This document shows positions 54,111 to 62,813 of a stretch of DNA of 64,000 nt, piece by piece. Below the pieces are notes generated by a model that searched no databases, was not told where the DNA came from, and saw nothing but the letters and a program-made list of their open reading frames with translations. This stretch comes from Marinobacter salexigens. Lineage in GTDB: Bacteria; Pseudomonadota; Gammaproteobacteria; Pseudomonadales; Oleiphilaceae. The first letter of the stretch is position 1. Each line of letters opens with the position of its first letter. A program made the translations under genes and the position numbers. The stretch is taken from assembly GCF_018860765.1 (NCBI RefSeq), contig NZ_JAHKPV010000001.1, forward strand, positions 547,594 through 611,593, given 5' to 3'.

Positions 54111-56353
54111 GCAAAACGCGAAATACCGAGAGCCAGTTTTCCTTTGATCTGGAAGAAACTATTGATGTGGATAAAACACCTTCAGCTTCTCCAAGCCGAG
54201 ACTCTAGTTTGACCTTGGATCAGACCGAAAAAGTTCTGGAACTTCTGGATAGCTGGCAGCAAGCCGGTTGGATTCGCCCGCTAGACGTGCGGTTTGCACG
54301 ACTGATTCAGGATCTGTCGGAAGAGCAGGGCGAAGCACCGCAACCGCTGGTTTTGCTGCTTGCTGCACTGACATCTCATCAGGTTGGCCGGGGCCACGTG
54401 TGTGTGGATCTGGCTGACCTGATCGCTGATGCTAACAACACTCTCTCCCTGCCATCAGAGGAGCAAGAAAACGCCGACAGCAACCTCAATGGCCCCGAAG
54501 AAGTACTGGCTCTCGTATCCTCGGAACAATGCTTGCACTCTATGCGAGCGACTTTGGCGGTAAGTGATGGCTCACATACTACACCTATGGTATTGAGTGG
54601 TACTCGCCTCTACCTACGCCGATTCTGGCGTTACGAGCAACAAATTGCCGCCGGCATTCTGCAGCGACTGGCACAGCCATCCACCCTGTCCGACCCGTCC
54701 TCAGCCGCTGCGAAAACACTCAGCCATGCTCTGGACGTACTGTTCAAACCGCAGAGTTCCACGGGCCCTACGGTGGACTATCAAAAGCTCGCCTGTGCTC
54801 TGGCCGCCCGAAACCGTTTCGCCGTTATAACCGGAGGCCCGGGCACTGGCAAAACCACCACTGTGGTGAATTTACTGGCCGCCCTGCAGTCCGTCGCGGG
54901 TGAATCTGCAGAGCGCGATGGGCGCAAATACCGTATTCGTCTGGCTGCACCCACCGGCAAAGCCGCTGCCCGGCTCAACGAGTCCATCGGCGGCGCTGCC
55001 AGCCGTCTGCCTCTGACGCAGCTACCGGGGCAGGTATCTCTGGCTGACATTCCCACCAAAGTAACCACACTCCACAGATTGCTGGGCAGTCGCCCGGACA
55101 CCCGCAAATTCCGCCATAATCGCGACAACCCGCTGCTGGTGGATATTCTGGTAATCGACGAAGCGTCCATGGTGGATCTCGACATGATGGCGTCGGTATT
55201 TGACGCCCTGCCCGCAAACGCCCAACTGATTCTTCTGGGCGATAAAGACCAGCTGGCTTCGGTAGACGCCGGCGCTGTGCTGGGTGAACTGTGCCAACGT
55301 GCACCAGACGGGCACTATCTACCGGACACTGCTCAGTGGCTGAAAGCCATCACCGGCACCGACATCCCGACAAACCTGCAGGACTCCGAAGGCCAGCCAC
55401 TGGATCAGGCGGTCGCCATGCTACGCAAGAGCTACCGCTTTGCCGAAGGCAGTGGCATTCGTCAGTTGGCCGAGGCGGTCAACACCAACACCCTGAACGA
55501 CAACATGCTTCAGCGAGCCCGCAGCGCCGGTTTTGAGGATGTGGTGTGGTTGAATGGCCGAACCAGCAAACCCTCACTGGACGACACTCAGGCGTTGATC
55601 TGCCGCCATGCGGTCAGTGGTAGCCCGGAAGCTTTCTACAATAACGGAGAAGAGCGATTCCATGGCAACAACCAACCTCTGCCACCACCTGTAGGCTACC
55701 GGCACTACCTATCGCTGATGCAGAGTCACACCCTGAACGCCAACAGCACAACAGAGCAATGGGACGAGCTAGCACGATCCGTACTGGAAGCCTTCAGCGA
55801 CTTTCAGGTGCTCTGCGCCCTACGCCGCGGGCCTTGGGGTGTGGAAGGGCTCAACGAACTCATCGCTCACCACCTGCTCAAACAAAGACTCATTCCCCGC
55901 GCCGAAGGCTGGTACGCCGGACGCCCGGTGCTGATTACCGGCAACGATTACAATCTGGGTTTGATGAACGGTGATGTGGGCATTACCTTCAGCCTGCCTT
56001 GGGGCACCAACGATCAGAACAATAACGCACAACCTCAGCCGGTATTACGCGTGGCCTTTCCAAGCAGCGATGGCAGCGGCGATATCCGCTGGATATCACC
56101 CAGCAGGCTGCAGCAACTGGAAACCGTGTACGCCATGACGGTGCATAAATCCCAGGGTTCGGAATTCAATCACACCTGCCTGATACTTCCCGACCGCCTA
56201 AGCCCCGTGCTCACACGGGAGTTGGTGTATACCGGCATCACCCGTGCAAGAAATTGGTTCAGCCTGATAACCGGTGATGCCAGCGTGTTCTCAGAAAGTG
56301 TCGAACAGCGGGTGGTTCGGGCTTCGGGGTTGGCTTCGGTTTTGACTCGATGA
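54107..56353 (+). CDS. recD: Exodeoxyribonuclease V alpha subunit (RecD)
   Basis: 748-residue 5'-3' superfamily 1B helicase. The N-terminal domain contacts RecC; Walker A is GGPGTGKTT (243-251), Walker B DILVIDEASMVD, motif III ILLGDKDQLASVDAG, and the C-terminal AMTVHKSQGSEFNHTCLILP and YTGITRARNW are motifs V/VI. It is longer than E. coli RecD (608), owing to a longer N-terminus and inserts around residues 395-500. The last gene of the recCBD operon; the stop is followed by an inverted-repeat element rather than a simple terminator. Confidence 0.95.
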   Translation: MSKTRNTESQFSFDLEETIDVDKTPSASPSRDSSLTLDQTEKVLELLDSWQQAGWIRPLDVRFARLIQDLSEEQGEAPQPLVLLLAALTSHQVGRGHVCVDLADLIADANNTLSLPSEEQENADSNLNGPEEVLALVSSEQCLHSMRATLAVSDGSHTTPMVLSGTRLYLRRFWRYEQQIAAGILQRLAQPSTLSDPSSAAAKTLSHALDVLFKPQSSTGPTVDYQKLACALAARNRFAVITGGPGTGKTTTVVNLLAALQSVAGESAERDGRKYRIRLAAPTGKAAARLNESIGGAASRLPLTQLPGQVSLADIPTKVTTLHRLLGSRPDTRKFRHNRDNPLLVDILVIDEASMVDLDMMASVFDALPANAQLILLGDKDQLASVDAGAVLGELCQRAPDGHYLPDTAQWLKAITGTDIPTNLQDSEGQPLDQAVAMLRKSYRFAEGSGIRQLAEAVNTNTLNDNMLQRARSAGFEDVVWLNGRTSKPSLDDTQALICRHAVSGSPEAFYNNGEERFHGNNQPLPPPVGYRHYLSLMQSHTLNANSTTEQWDELARSVLEAFSDFQVLCALRRGPWGVEGLNELIAHHLLKQRLIPRAEGWYAGRPVLITGNDYNLGLMNGDVGITFSLPWGTNDQNNNAQPQPVLRVAFPSSDGSGDIRWISPSRLQQLETVYAMTVHKSQGSEFNHTCLILPDRLSPVLTRELVYTGITRARNWFSLITGDASVFSESVEQRVVRASGLASVLTR

Positions 56354-56398
56354 TTTCTTGTTTCGAAAAACCATGATGTCAGACATTTGTTCGGGCGA

Positions 56399-56581
56399 GC
56401 CACCGGAAGCGAGTTACGAAAACCTGGAGCGCCAAGGATGGCGCGACGGAGCCCTACATGGGTGAAGCAAGCGTTTATGAAGCAGAGCTTCATGCGCAGC
56501 TGAACGACAGCAATCTGTGATTGCTGGCCGGACCCCGACAGGGGTATTTACGGGCGTTTTCCGTAACTCGCTTCCGGTGGC
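56399..56581. repeat. 183-bp element with 25/26-bp terminal inverted repeats
   Basis: The left end (gccaccggaagcgagttacg..., 56399-56423) and the right end (...cgtaactcgcttccggtggc, 56556-56581) are reverse complements apart from one extra C. The interior holds two small hairpins: gcgcca-agga-tggcgc, and acccc-gaca-ggggt. No ORF of note. It fills the gap between recD and the converging ABC transporter. It could be a MITE-like element, an intergenic repeat family, or a structured RNA/terminator. Confidence 0.7.
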
Positions 56582-56611
56582 TGGCTTGCACAAATCTGAT
56601 CCCAAGGAAAA

Positions 56612-58420
56612 TCAGTCTCCCACGGGACTATCATCCTCACTATGCTGTTGCTGCAGCCACAATCTGGCGTAATAGCCATTCTGTGCCAGTAACTCACTGT
56701 GGCCACCGCTTTCCACAATCCGGCCCTGATCCATTACAAGAATCGTGTCGGCATCACGTACTGTGGATAAGCGGTGGGCGATAACCAGTGTTGTGCGCTG
56801 CCTGCTGACTTCGTTCAGGGCTTCCAGAATTGCCTGCTCGGAAATGGAATCCAACGACGAGGTGGCTTCGTCCAGAATCAGCAGCGGTGGGTTTTTCAAA
56901 AGTACCCGGGCAATAGCAACGCGCTGCTTCTCACCACCGGAGAGTTTCAAACCACGTTCGCCCACTTTGGTATCGTAGCCGTCCGGCAGGCTGCGGATGA
57001 AATCATCCAAGCGCGCCTGTTTCGCGGCGTGATGGACCTCCGCTTCGGTGGCCTCTGGTTTACCGTATGCGATGTTACTGTACAAAGTGTCGTTGAACAG
57101 TACGGTATCCTGCGGAACCACACCGATGGCAGAGCGCAGGCTGTCCTGACTAATCTCGCGAATAGTCTGGCCATCAATGCTAATGCTGCCTTTATCCACA
57201 TCAAAAAAGCGGAACAGCAAGCGGGCGAGGGTGGATTTTCCGGCACCGCTGGCACCTACAACGGCAACTGTGTGCCCTGCGGGAATCGTGAAGTCCACAT
57301 TTTGGAGAATTGGCCGATCTTCACGATAGGCAAAATGCACGTGATGAAAACCTATCTCGCCTTTATTCACAGTGAGCGCGGGAGCACCGGGGGCGTCTTC
57401 AATGGCCGGCGCTTCACCGAGCAAACCAAACAGACGCTCCACATTCACCAACGACTGGCGAATTTCCCGGTACACAAAACCCAGAGCATTCAACGGAATA
57501 AACAGTTGAAGCAAGTAAGCGTTGATCATGGTGAAGTCACCCAGAGTTATGGCACCACTAGCCACTTCCCTGACGGCCATTACCATCATGGTAATCATGG
57601 CCAAACCAATGATCAGCGCCTGTCCGGAGTTAAGCGCAGCCAGAGACAGTCGATTTTTCAGCCGCGCCTTCTCCCAGTTTTCTAGGTTCTCGTCGTAAAG
57701 TTCAGCTTCAAATGTTTCGTTATTGAAGTACTTCACGGTTTCATAATTGAGCAAACTGTCGATGGCGCGGGAATTGGACTGGTTATCCCGGGCATTGGCC
57801 TCACGAACGAACTTAGTGCGCCACTCGGTCACCTTGATAGAGAAAACCACATACACCACCACGGCGATGAGGATGGCGATTACATAGCTGGCGTTGAACG
57901 CCACAAACAAAATGCCTGTCACCATTAGGATTTCCAGCAGGGTAGGTACTATGTTGAATAGGGTAAAACGTAGCAGGAAGCTGATCCCGGTAGTGCCCCG
58001 CTCTATGTCTCTGGCTAGCCCTCCGGTTTTGCGATCAAGATGGAACGCCAATTCTCGGTCGTGCAGATGACGGAACACCCTTAGCGACACCCGCCGCATG
58101 GCACGCTCTGCGACCCGTGCAAACACGGCGTCACGCAGTTCACCGAATAACGTGCTGCCAAACCGTAACATGCCATAGGCGACCACCAGCACCACGGGGA
58201 TCCACAGCAGCAGTTCGCCTTCTCGGCCCTGATCGAGATAGTCGACTATGTATTTCAGTGCCACCGGAGTTGCAACGGTTGCCAGCTTTGCGAGTATCAG
58301 AAAAGCTATAGATAGAGCCACTCGGCCACGAAATTCAGCGAGATAGGGCCAAAGCCCAGCGATGACCTTCCAATCCGGTTTGTGGTCTTGCGGGTAATCA
58401 CTGTCGGCGTAGGCTCGCAC
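56612..58420 (-). CDS. Atm1/HMT1-like ABC exporter (fused membrane and ATPase domains)
   Basis: 602-residue half-transporter. Six helices lie within residues 20-310 (for example LSIAFLILAKLATVATPVAL), with the NYETVKYFNNE motif diagnostic of the Atm1/HMT1/ABCB7 group, whose members export glutathione-linked sulfur or metal compounds. The ATPase domain has Walker A GASGAGKST, signature LSGGEKQR, Walker B LLILDEATSSLD and the H-loop VIAHRLSTVRDAD. The start ATG is at 58420, divergent from a second exporter. The physiological substrate is inferred from the family only. Confidence 0.9.
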   Translation of the reverse strand: MRAYADSDYPQDHKPDWKVIAGLWPYLAEFRGRVALSIAFLILAKLATVATPVALKYIVDYLDQGREGELLLWIPVVLVVAYGMLRFGSTLFGELRDAVFARVAERAMRRVSLRVFRHLHDRELAFHLDRKTGGLARDIERGTTGISFLLRFTLFNIVPTLLEILMVTGILFVAFNASYVIAILIAVVVYVVFSIKVTEWRTKFVREANARDNQSNSRAIDSLLNYETVKYFNNETFEAELYDENLENWEKARLKNRLSLAALNSGQALIIGLAMITMMVMAVREVASGAITLGDFTMINAYLLQLFIPLNALGFVYREIRQSLVNVERLFGLLGEAPAIEDAPGAPALTVNKGEIGFHHVHFAYREDRPILQNVDFTIPAGHTVAVVGASGAGKSTLARLLFRFFDVDKGSISIDGQTIREISQDSLRSAIGVVPQDTVLFNDTLYSNIAYGKPEATEAEVHHAAKQARLDDFIRSLPDGYDTKVGERGLKLSGGEKQRVAIARVLLKNPPLLILDEATSSLDSISEQAILEALNEVSRQRTTLVIAHRLSTVRDADTILVMDQGRIVESGGHSELLAQNGYYARLWLQQQHSEDDSPVGD

Positions 58421-58442
58421 GGGAATCCTTTTTTATGACGGG

Positions 58443-58487
58443 GTTATCAGTTAAAGCGTTATCAGGTAAAGAGCTATCAGGTAATAC
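58443..58487. repeat. Three tandem 15-bp repeats in the divergent exporter promoter region
   Basis: gttatcagttaaagc, gttatcaggtaaaga and gctatcaggtaatac follow one another without gaps between the two divergent exporter genes. The regular spacing suggests binding sites for a regulator, or a short slippage expansion. A further partial copy (gctatcgagc) follows. Confidence 0.6.
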
Positions 58488-58589
58488 GGAGCTATCGAGC
58501 ATGTGGGCAGGCTGTATGATAAGTCCTTACTTCAAGCTTAACCGTATAGCTGGCCAAGTTTACAGCAGCCAATCCTCAGGAGGCACACT

Positions 58590-60350
58590 ATCAAAACCCA
58601 TCATCGGCAAGCTCTCAAGCTCGTCATAGGCTTTATAAGCCCTTATCGCAAGGCGGTTGCAGGCGCTCTGGTCGCGCTTATTATCACTGCCGGTATCACG
58701 CTTGGGCTTGGGCAGGGTTTGCGAATCTTGGTAGATCAGGGCTTGGCCACTGCATCTCCCGGTAATCTAGCAAGCGCCATGGGGTTGTTTTTTATTTTGG
58801 TGCTGGGGCTGGCATTTGGCTCTTTCGCACGCTTTTATTTAGTGTCCTGGATCGGTGAAAGGGTGGTGGCGGATATCCGTAAGCAAGTGTTCAACCACCT
58901 GATCGACCTGCATCCCGGTTTTTTCGAGCAGAACCGCGCGCTAGAAATCCAGTCCCGGTTTACTGCCGACACCACGGTGCTGCAATCGGTCATAGGCTCA
59001 ACCGTTTCTATCGCGCTGCGCAATGTACTCATGCTGGTGGGCGGACTGCTCTTACTGTTTATCACTAATGCCAAACTGGCTGGCATCATTCTTTTGGGTT
59101 TTCCTCTGGTTATCGTGCCGATCTTATTTTTCGGTCGGCGAGTTCGGCAACTTTCACGGCTGAGCCAAGACCGGGTGGCGGATGTGGGTAGCTACGTAGG
59201 CGAAAACCTCACACAAATCAAAACTGTGCAGGCCTTTAACCATCAGCCCCATGATCGGCGTTTTTTTGCAGATGTTTCTGAACGCGCCTTCGATATTGCT
59301 CGCGCTCGCATACAGCAGCGCGCCTGGCTGACGACCATAGCCATTTCTCTGGTGATGGGAGCTGTTGGGGTTGTGATCTGGATTGGCGGTCTTGATGTTA
59401 TTCACGGCCACATTACTGCTGGGGAACTCGCAGCCTTCGTGTTTTACAGCCTTTTGGTGGGCGTTGCAGCCGGCGCTATCAGCGAAGTTATAGGCGAACT
59501 GCAAAGAGCGGCCGGTTCCGCCGCGCGGCTTTTCGAGTTGCTACAAACGGAACCCGAGTTTGACCGTCCTGCAAGCCTAACAAACGAGTTTCCAAAGCCC
59601 GTCACTGGTGCTATTGCCATTAAAAACCTGACTTTCAGTTATCCTGGCCGTCGCGAGCACCCTGCGCTCACCGATATTTGCTTAGATGTCCGCTCCGGAG
59701 AAACCCTTGCTTTGGTTGGCCCCTCAGGTGCCGGTAAATCCACGCTATTCGATCTGCTTTTACATTTCTATCAGCCCAACAGCGGCACAATCCACATCGA
59801 CGGCACGGACAGCTCCACGGTTTCTCTGGAGGCGCTACGCAGTTGCTTTTCACTGGTGCCCCAAAACCCCGCTCTGTTCCATGGCACCGTTGCAGACAAC
59901 ATCCGTTATGCGCGCCCGGATGCCAGTCAGGCCGATGTTGAACATGCCGCTCGTATCGCTCATGCCCATGAATTTATAGAGAAGCTGCCAGAAGGCTATC
60001 TCACTCAGCTTGGCGATGCGGGGCTGGGACTCTCAGGTGGTCAAAAACAACGACTGGCCATAGCTCGCGCGCTTCTCACTGACGCGCCCATACTTTTGTT
60101 AGACGAAGCCACCAGCGCATTGGATGCAGAAAGTGAAAGCCTGATTCAACAAGCAATGCCCGCGCTTACCTCTGGCAGAACCACCTTAGTCATTGCCCAT
60201 AGACTAGCCACCGTTAGAGATGCTGACCGCATCGCGGTTCTGGATCAGGGCAGGTTGCTGGCGGTGGGTACGCATCAGCATCTAATGCAGGAAAACCAGT
60301 TGTACCAGCGCTTGGCGTATCTACAGTTCCGCACCGAAACGGGTGAATAA
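58590..60350 (+). CDS. MsbA-like ABC exporter (fused membrane and ATPase domains), probable ATC start
   Basis: About 586-residue half-transporter. The first standard start codon is TTG 58719, but the frame is open upstream and encodes KTHHRQALKLVIGFISPYRK and the whole first membrane helix (AVAGALVALIITAGITLGLG). A perfect AGGAGG (58578-58583) stands six bases before ATC 58590, so initiation there fits best; ATC may be a mutated ATG. The ATPase domain has Walker A GPSGAGKST, signature LSGGQKQR, Walker B LLLDEATSALD and H-loop VIAHRLATVRDAD. It is of the lipid A/multidrug exporter type (MsbA/LmrA); the substrate is unknown. Divergent from the Atm1-like gene. Confidence 0.82.
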   Translation: MKTHHRQALKLVIGFISPYRKAVAGALVALIITAGITLGLGQGLRILVDQGLATASPGNLASAMGLFFILVLGLAFGSFARFYLVSWIGERVVADIRKQVFNHLIDLHPGFFEQNRALEIQSRFTADTTVLQSVIGSTVSIALRNVLMLVGGLLLLFITNAKLAGIILLGFPLVIVPILFFGRRVRQLSRLSQDRVADVGSYVGENLTQIKTVQAFNHQPHDRRFFADVSERAFDIARARIQQRAWLTTIAISLVMGAVGVVIWIGGLDVIHGHITAGELAAFVFYSLLVGVAAGAISEVIGELQRAAGSAARLFELLQTEPEFDRPASLTNEFPKPVTGAIAIKNLTFSYPGRREHPALTDICLDVRSGETLALVGPSGAGKSTLFDLLLHFYQPNSGTIHIDGTDSSTVSLEALRSCFSLVPQNPALFHGTVADNIRYARPDASQADVEHAARIAHAHEFIEKLPEGYLTQLGDAGLGLSGGQKQRLAIARALLTDAPILLLDEATSALDAESESLIQQAMPALTSGRTTLVIAHRLATVRDADRIAVLDQGRLLAVGTHQHLMQENQLYQRLAYLQFRTETGE

Positions 60351-60366
60351 GTCGTTAATGTCTATG

Positions 60367-61614
60367 TCAGTGTTGGTGCCCGGCACTGGAACCCGAGTTT
60401 TCAGGCCAAAGCCGGCCGCTCCAGATCACGCCTACCGACCAGCGTAAGTCGCTTTCTGGCAAGGTTCTATCCTCAGTAACTTCGGTTCGAAGCGCCAGAT
60501 TATCCCGCCACTGCCAGTGCCAGAACGCAGAATAGCGTTCCGGATCGTGATCCTGTGGATTCGCAAGCCCGGAATCTGTAGCGAGAACGGGTGCGGCAGC
60601 CCCCACCAGATGATTGTCGGTGGAAAGCCACTCGCCTCTTATGCCCACAGTATGACGACGCCACTGAACATATGGTTGCACCCAAACGCCAAACTGCTCG
60701 CTATCCACGCTGGCCTCGCGGCCAGCAGAGTCATGCAGCATACCGCCCATATCCATTTGCATCAGCTCCGCCTCCACACCCCACTGCCAATAAGGTTCAG
60801 GGTTGTAGCGAATGGCGCCGTGGAGACCGGTAATGTCTGTGTCTCCGGTAAAGCGAGTATCTGGAAACAGGGCCGCTGTTACGCCAGGCGGAGCCACGGG
60901 GGTATGAGTATGGGTGCCACCGTAGCGATGATCTGCTCTGGATTCTGCAGATGCTTGGTAGAACCAGCCGCCCCCGGATAGGGTGAGGCGCTCGCCCTGC
61001 CACTGATAGCGGGCAAAGACATCCCAGTTGGTATCGCCGGTATCAGTGGCTGGATAGGCCGTGCCGCGCCATAGCTCGACACCAGCAGACACGCCCGCGG
61101 TTTCATGCCACCAGAAGCGCACTCCCTCATCGTGGAAGTCTCGGCCAAAAAATACATCATTCACCAAAGGAGCATCACTGACCCTGCGGTCCGCTGCATG
61201 GCTGGCCAGACTCGGAGAAAAAACAGCCGACATTTTTCCCGCTTCTAGCACCCAGGGCCCAGTGGTTTCGCAACAGGTATAGCCAAGATAAGCGTGTTGC
61301 AGCTCTATTTCGTCGGTATGGTCACCACCTCCGCCGTGGCTACCAATTTCAATGACAGCGAACACCCGCTCATTGATCCGAGAGCCTAGCGACAACATAG
61401 TCTCATCAACACTAACACCTTTCTCTTGGGGCCAAGCATGCCCGCCCATCATGGTGCCGGGGATTTGCCAGAACTCATATTCATCAACAAGACTGGCCGA
61501 CCGCCAGGTGGCCACCACACTTGCATTCACTTCCAATTGAGCATCTTTGGGAATGTAATGGGCATAGCCGGTTACTGGCAGCAGCAAAGCCAGCAGAACA
61601 TAGAAACGAATCAT
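60367..61614 (-). CDS. Outer-membrane beta-barrel protein of the mbnPH operon
   Basis: 415-residue exported protein with a signal peptide (MIRFYVLLALLLPVTGYAHY). The rest alternates polar/aromatic segments typical of a barrel (LHGAIRYNPEPYWQWGVEAE, VWVQPYVQWRRHTVGIRGEW). It is unusually rich in histidine, including the ends of loops (SHGGGGDHTDE, THTHTP) and the C-terminus SSAGHQH. The start overlaps the MbnH-like stop by 4 bp. Placement after mbnP-mbnH suggests a channel or binding protein for copper or a copper complex; this is inferred. I do not recognise a named family. Confidence 0.72.
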   Translation of the reverse strand: MIRFYVLLALLLPVTGYAHYIPKDAQLEVNASVVATWRSASLVDEYEFWQIPGTMMGGHAWPQEKGVSVDETMLSLGSRINERVFAVIEIGSHGGGGDHTDEIELQHAYLGYTCCETTGPWVLEAGKMSAVFSPSLASHAADRRVSDAPLVNDVFFGRDFHDEGVRFWWHETAGVSAGVELWRGTAYPATDTGDTNWDVFARYQWQGERLTLSGGGWFYQASAESRADHRYGGTHTHTPVAPPGVTAALFPDTRFTGDTDITGLHGAIRYNPEPYWQWGVEAELMQMDMGGMLHDSAGREASVDSEQFGVWVQPYVQWRRHTVGIRGEWLSTDNHLVGAAAPVLATDSGLANPQDHDPERYSAFWHWQWRDNLALRTEVTEDRTLPESDLRWSVGVIWSGRLWPENSGSSAGHQH

Positions 61615-62813
61615 GGAGTCAGATCCTTATTGGCACTATCCGGCCAGGGATTTGAGAATCGAGGGTTGGAGATAAAGGCCTGGTCCGTCAGGGATTCCAG
61701 AAAAGCCACCAAGTCCTGAATTTCCGATTCTGTAATTGAGAACGAAACAATGAAGCCATCTTTGTAGGGATTCATACGGCCATCGCCCGGGTGGGGGGAG
61801 GCTACTTCCAATCGGCCACCGGCGGCGTAATTGCGGATTACATCCTCCAGCGTATCCACCGAGCCATCGTGATTGTAAGGTGCGGTCAGCGCCACGTTCC
61901 TCAAGCTGGGGGCTCGGAATTGCCCCATGTGACTGGCGTTCCCGGTTACTTCATGACGACCAGTGTTTGGTTCCGGATAAGCCCCAAGACCATCGATGTT
62001 GTAGAGCCCGGTATTGTGGAATAGCAAGGTATTAAAACTGGTCAGGCGATCGGTGGTAGCGTCAGTGAAATTATACCCAGCATGACAGTGGAAACACTCC
62101 AGCCTTTCGCTGTTGAACAATCGCTCTCCCCTCAGAGCTTCTGCGGACAATTCCCCTCGGTCAAAATCACTGTCGAATGAAACTAACCCGCGGACGAAAG
62201 AAGCAAGTGCCTTGACCACATTGTCCCAGGCCTGATCACTGAACAAAGCGTCACTCTGATCAGGAAATGCCTCGGCAAACAAACGTGCGTACTCAGGTTC
62301 AACCTGCAAGCTTCGGAGCACCTGCTCATGGTTGCCCTCGTTCAGCCCATGCTCAATAGGAGCGTCACCAAACAGAGGAATCATGATCTGTTTCTCGATA
62401 GTTCCAAGGCTGGGGTTGGCCCAGGTCAGAGTATTATTCCAGGCAACGTTCACCAAAGCCTGACTGTTCCTCGGATGACGTTCCCCTGTGGCCCCGGAAG
62501 CCTGCGCCAGTCCATCACTGAACGCCTTGTCCTGATGATGACAACTGGAACAGCTGATTGTGCCGTTGGAAGAGAGCCGACTGTCATAGAACAGATGCCG
62601 CCCAAGCTGGAATTTCGCTTCCGTCATGGGGTTGTCTTCGGGCTCCCGGGGCAGGGGAATGTGGTCCGGGAGCCCCCAGTCAAAACCGGAAACCCGGGCA
62701 CCCTGATCATCCACCGTCGTCTGGCTTTGTTCGAGACAGCCCGTCAGCATAATCAGTAAAGCAACACCTATGACAGGCCGGCGAATGCCGGCCCTCAAAT
62801 GGCGCTTTCTCAT
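61611..62813 (-). CDS. MbnH-like dihaem cytochrome c peroxidase family enzyme
   Basis: 400-residue periplasmic dihaem protein. The N-terminus has a lipobox-like end (IMLTGC), so it may be lipid-anchored. Haem motifs CSSCH and CFHCH are present, with the peroxidase-family segments GRHLFYDSRLS, GERHPRNSQAL, FRAPSLRNVALTAPYNHDGS and DLVAFLESLTD. MbnH enzymes (MauG/CcpA superfamily) oxidise a tryptophan of the partner MbnP to kynurenine, allowing copper binding. It lies between the MbnP-like gene and the barrel gene with 4-bp overlaps on both sides. No methanobactin precursor or biosynthesis gene is seen in the window. Confidence 0.87.
   Translation of the reverse strand: MRKRHLRAGIRRPVIGVALLIMLTGCLEQSQTTVDDQGARVSGFDWGLPDHIPLPREPEDNPMTEAKFQLGRHLFYDSRLSSNGTISCSSCHHQDKAFSDGLAQASGATGERHPRNSQALVNVAWNNTLTWANPSLGTIEKQIMIPLFGDAPIEHGLNEGNHEQVLRSLQVEPEYARLFAEAFPDQSDALFSDQAWDNVVKALASFVRGLVSFDSDFDRGELSAEALRGERLFNSERLECFHCHAGYNFTDATTDRLTSFNTLLFHNTGLYNIDGLGAYPEPNTGRHEVTGNASHMGQFRAPSLRNVALTAPYNHDGSVDTLEDVIRNYAAGGRLEVASPHPGDGRMNPYKDGFIVSFSITESEIQDLVAFLESLTDQAFISNPRFSNPWPDSANKDLTP

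Noticed and set aside
58435..58629. 64-residue plus-strand ORF between the exporters
   Set aside because: It is created by the 15-bp tandem repeats and overlaps the 5' end of the real exporter frame.
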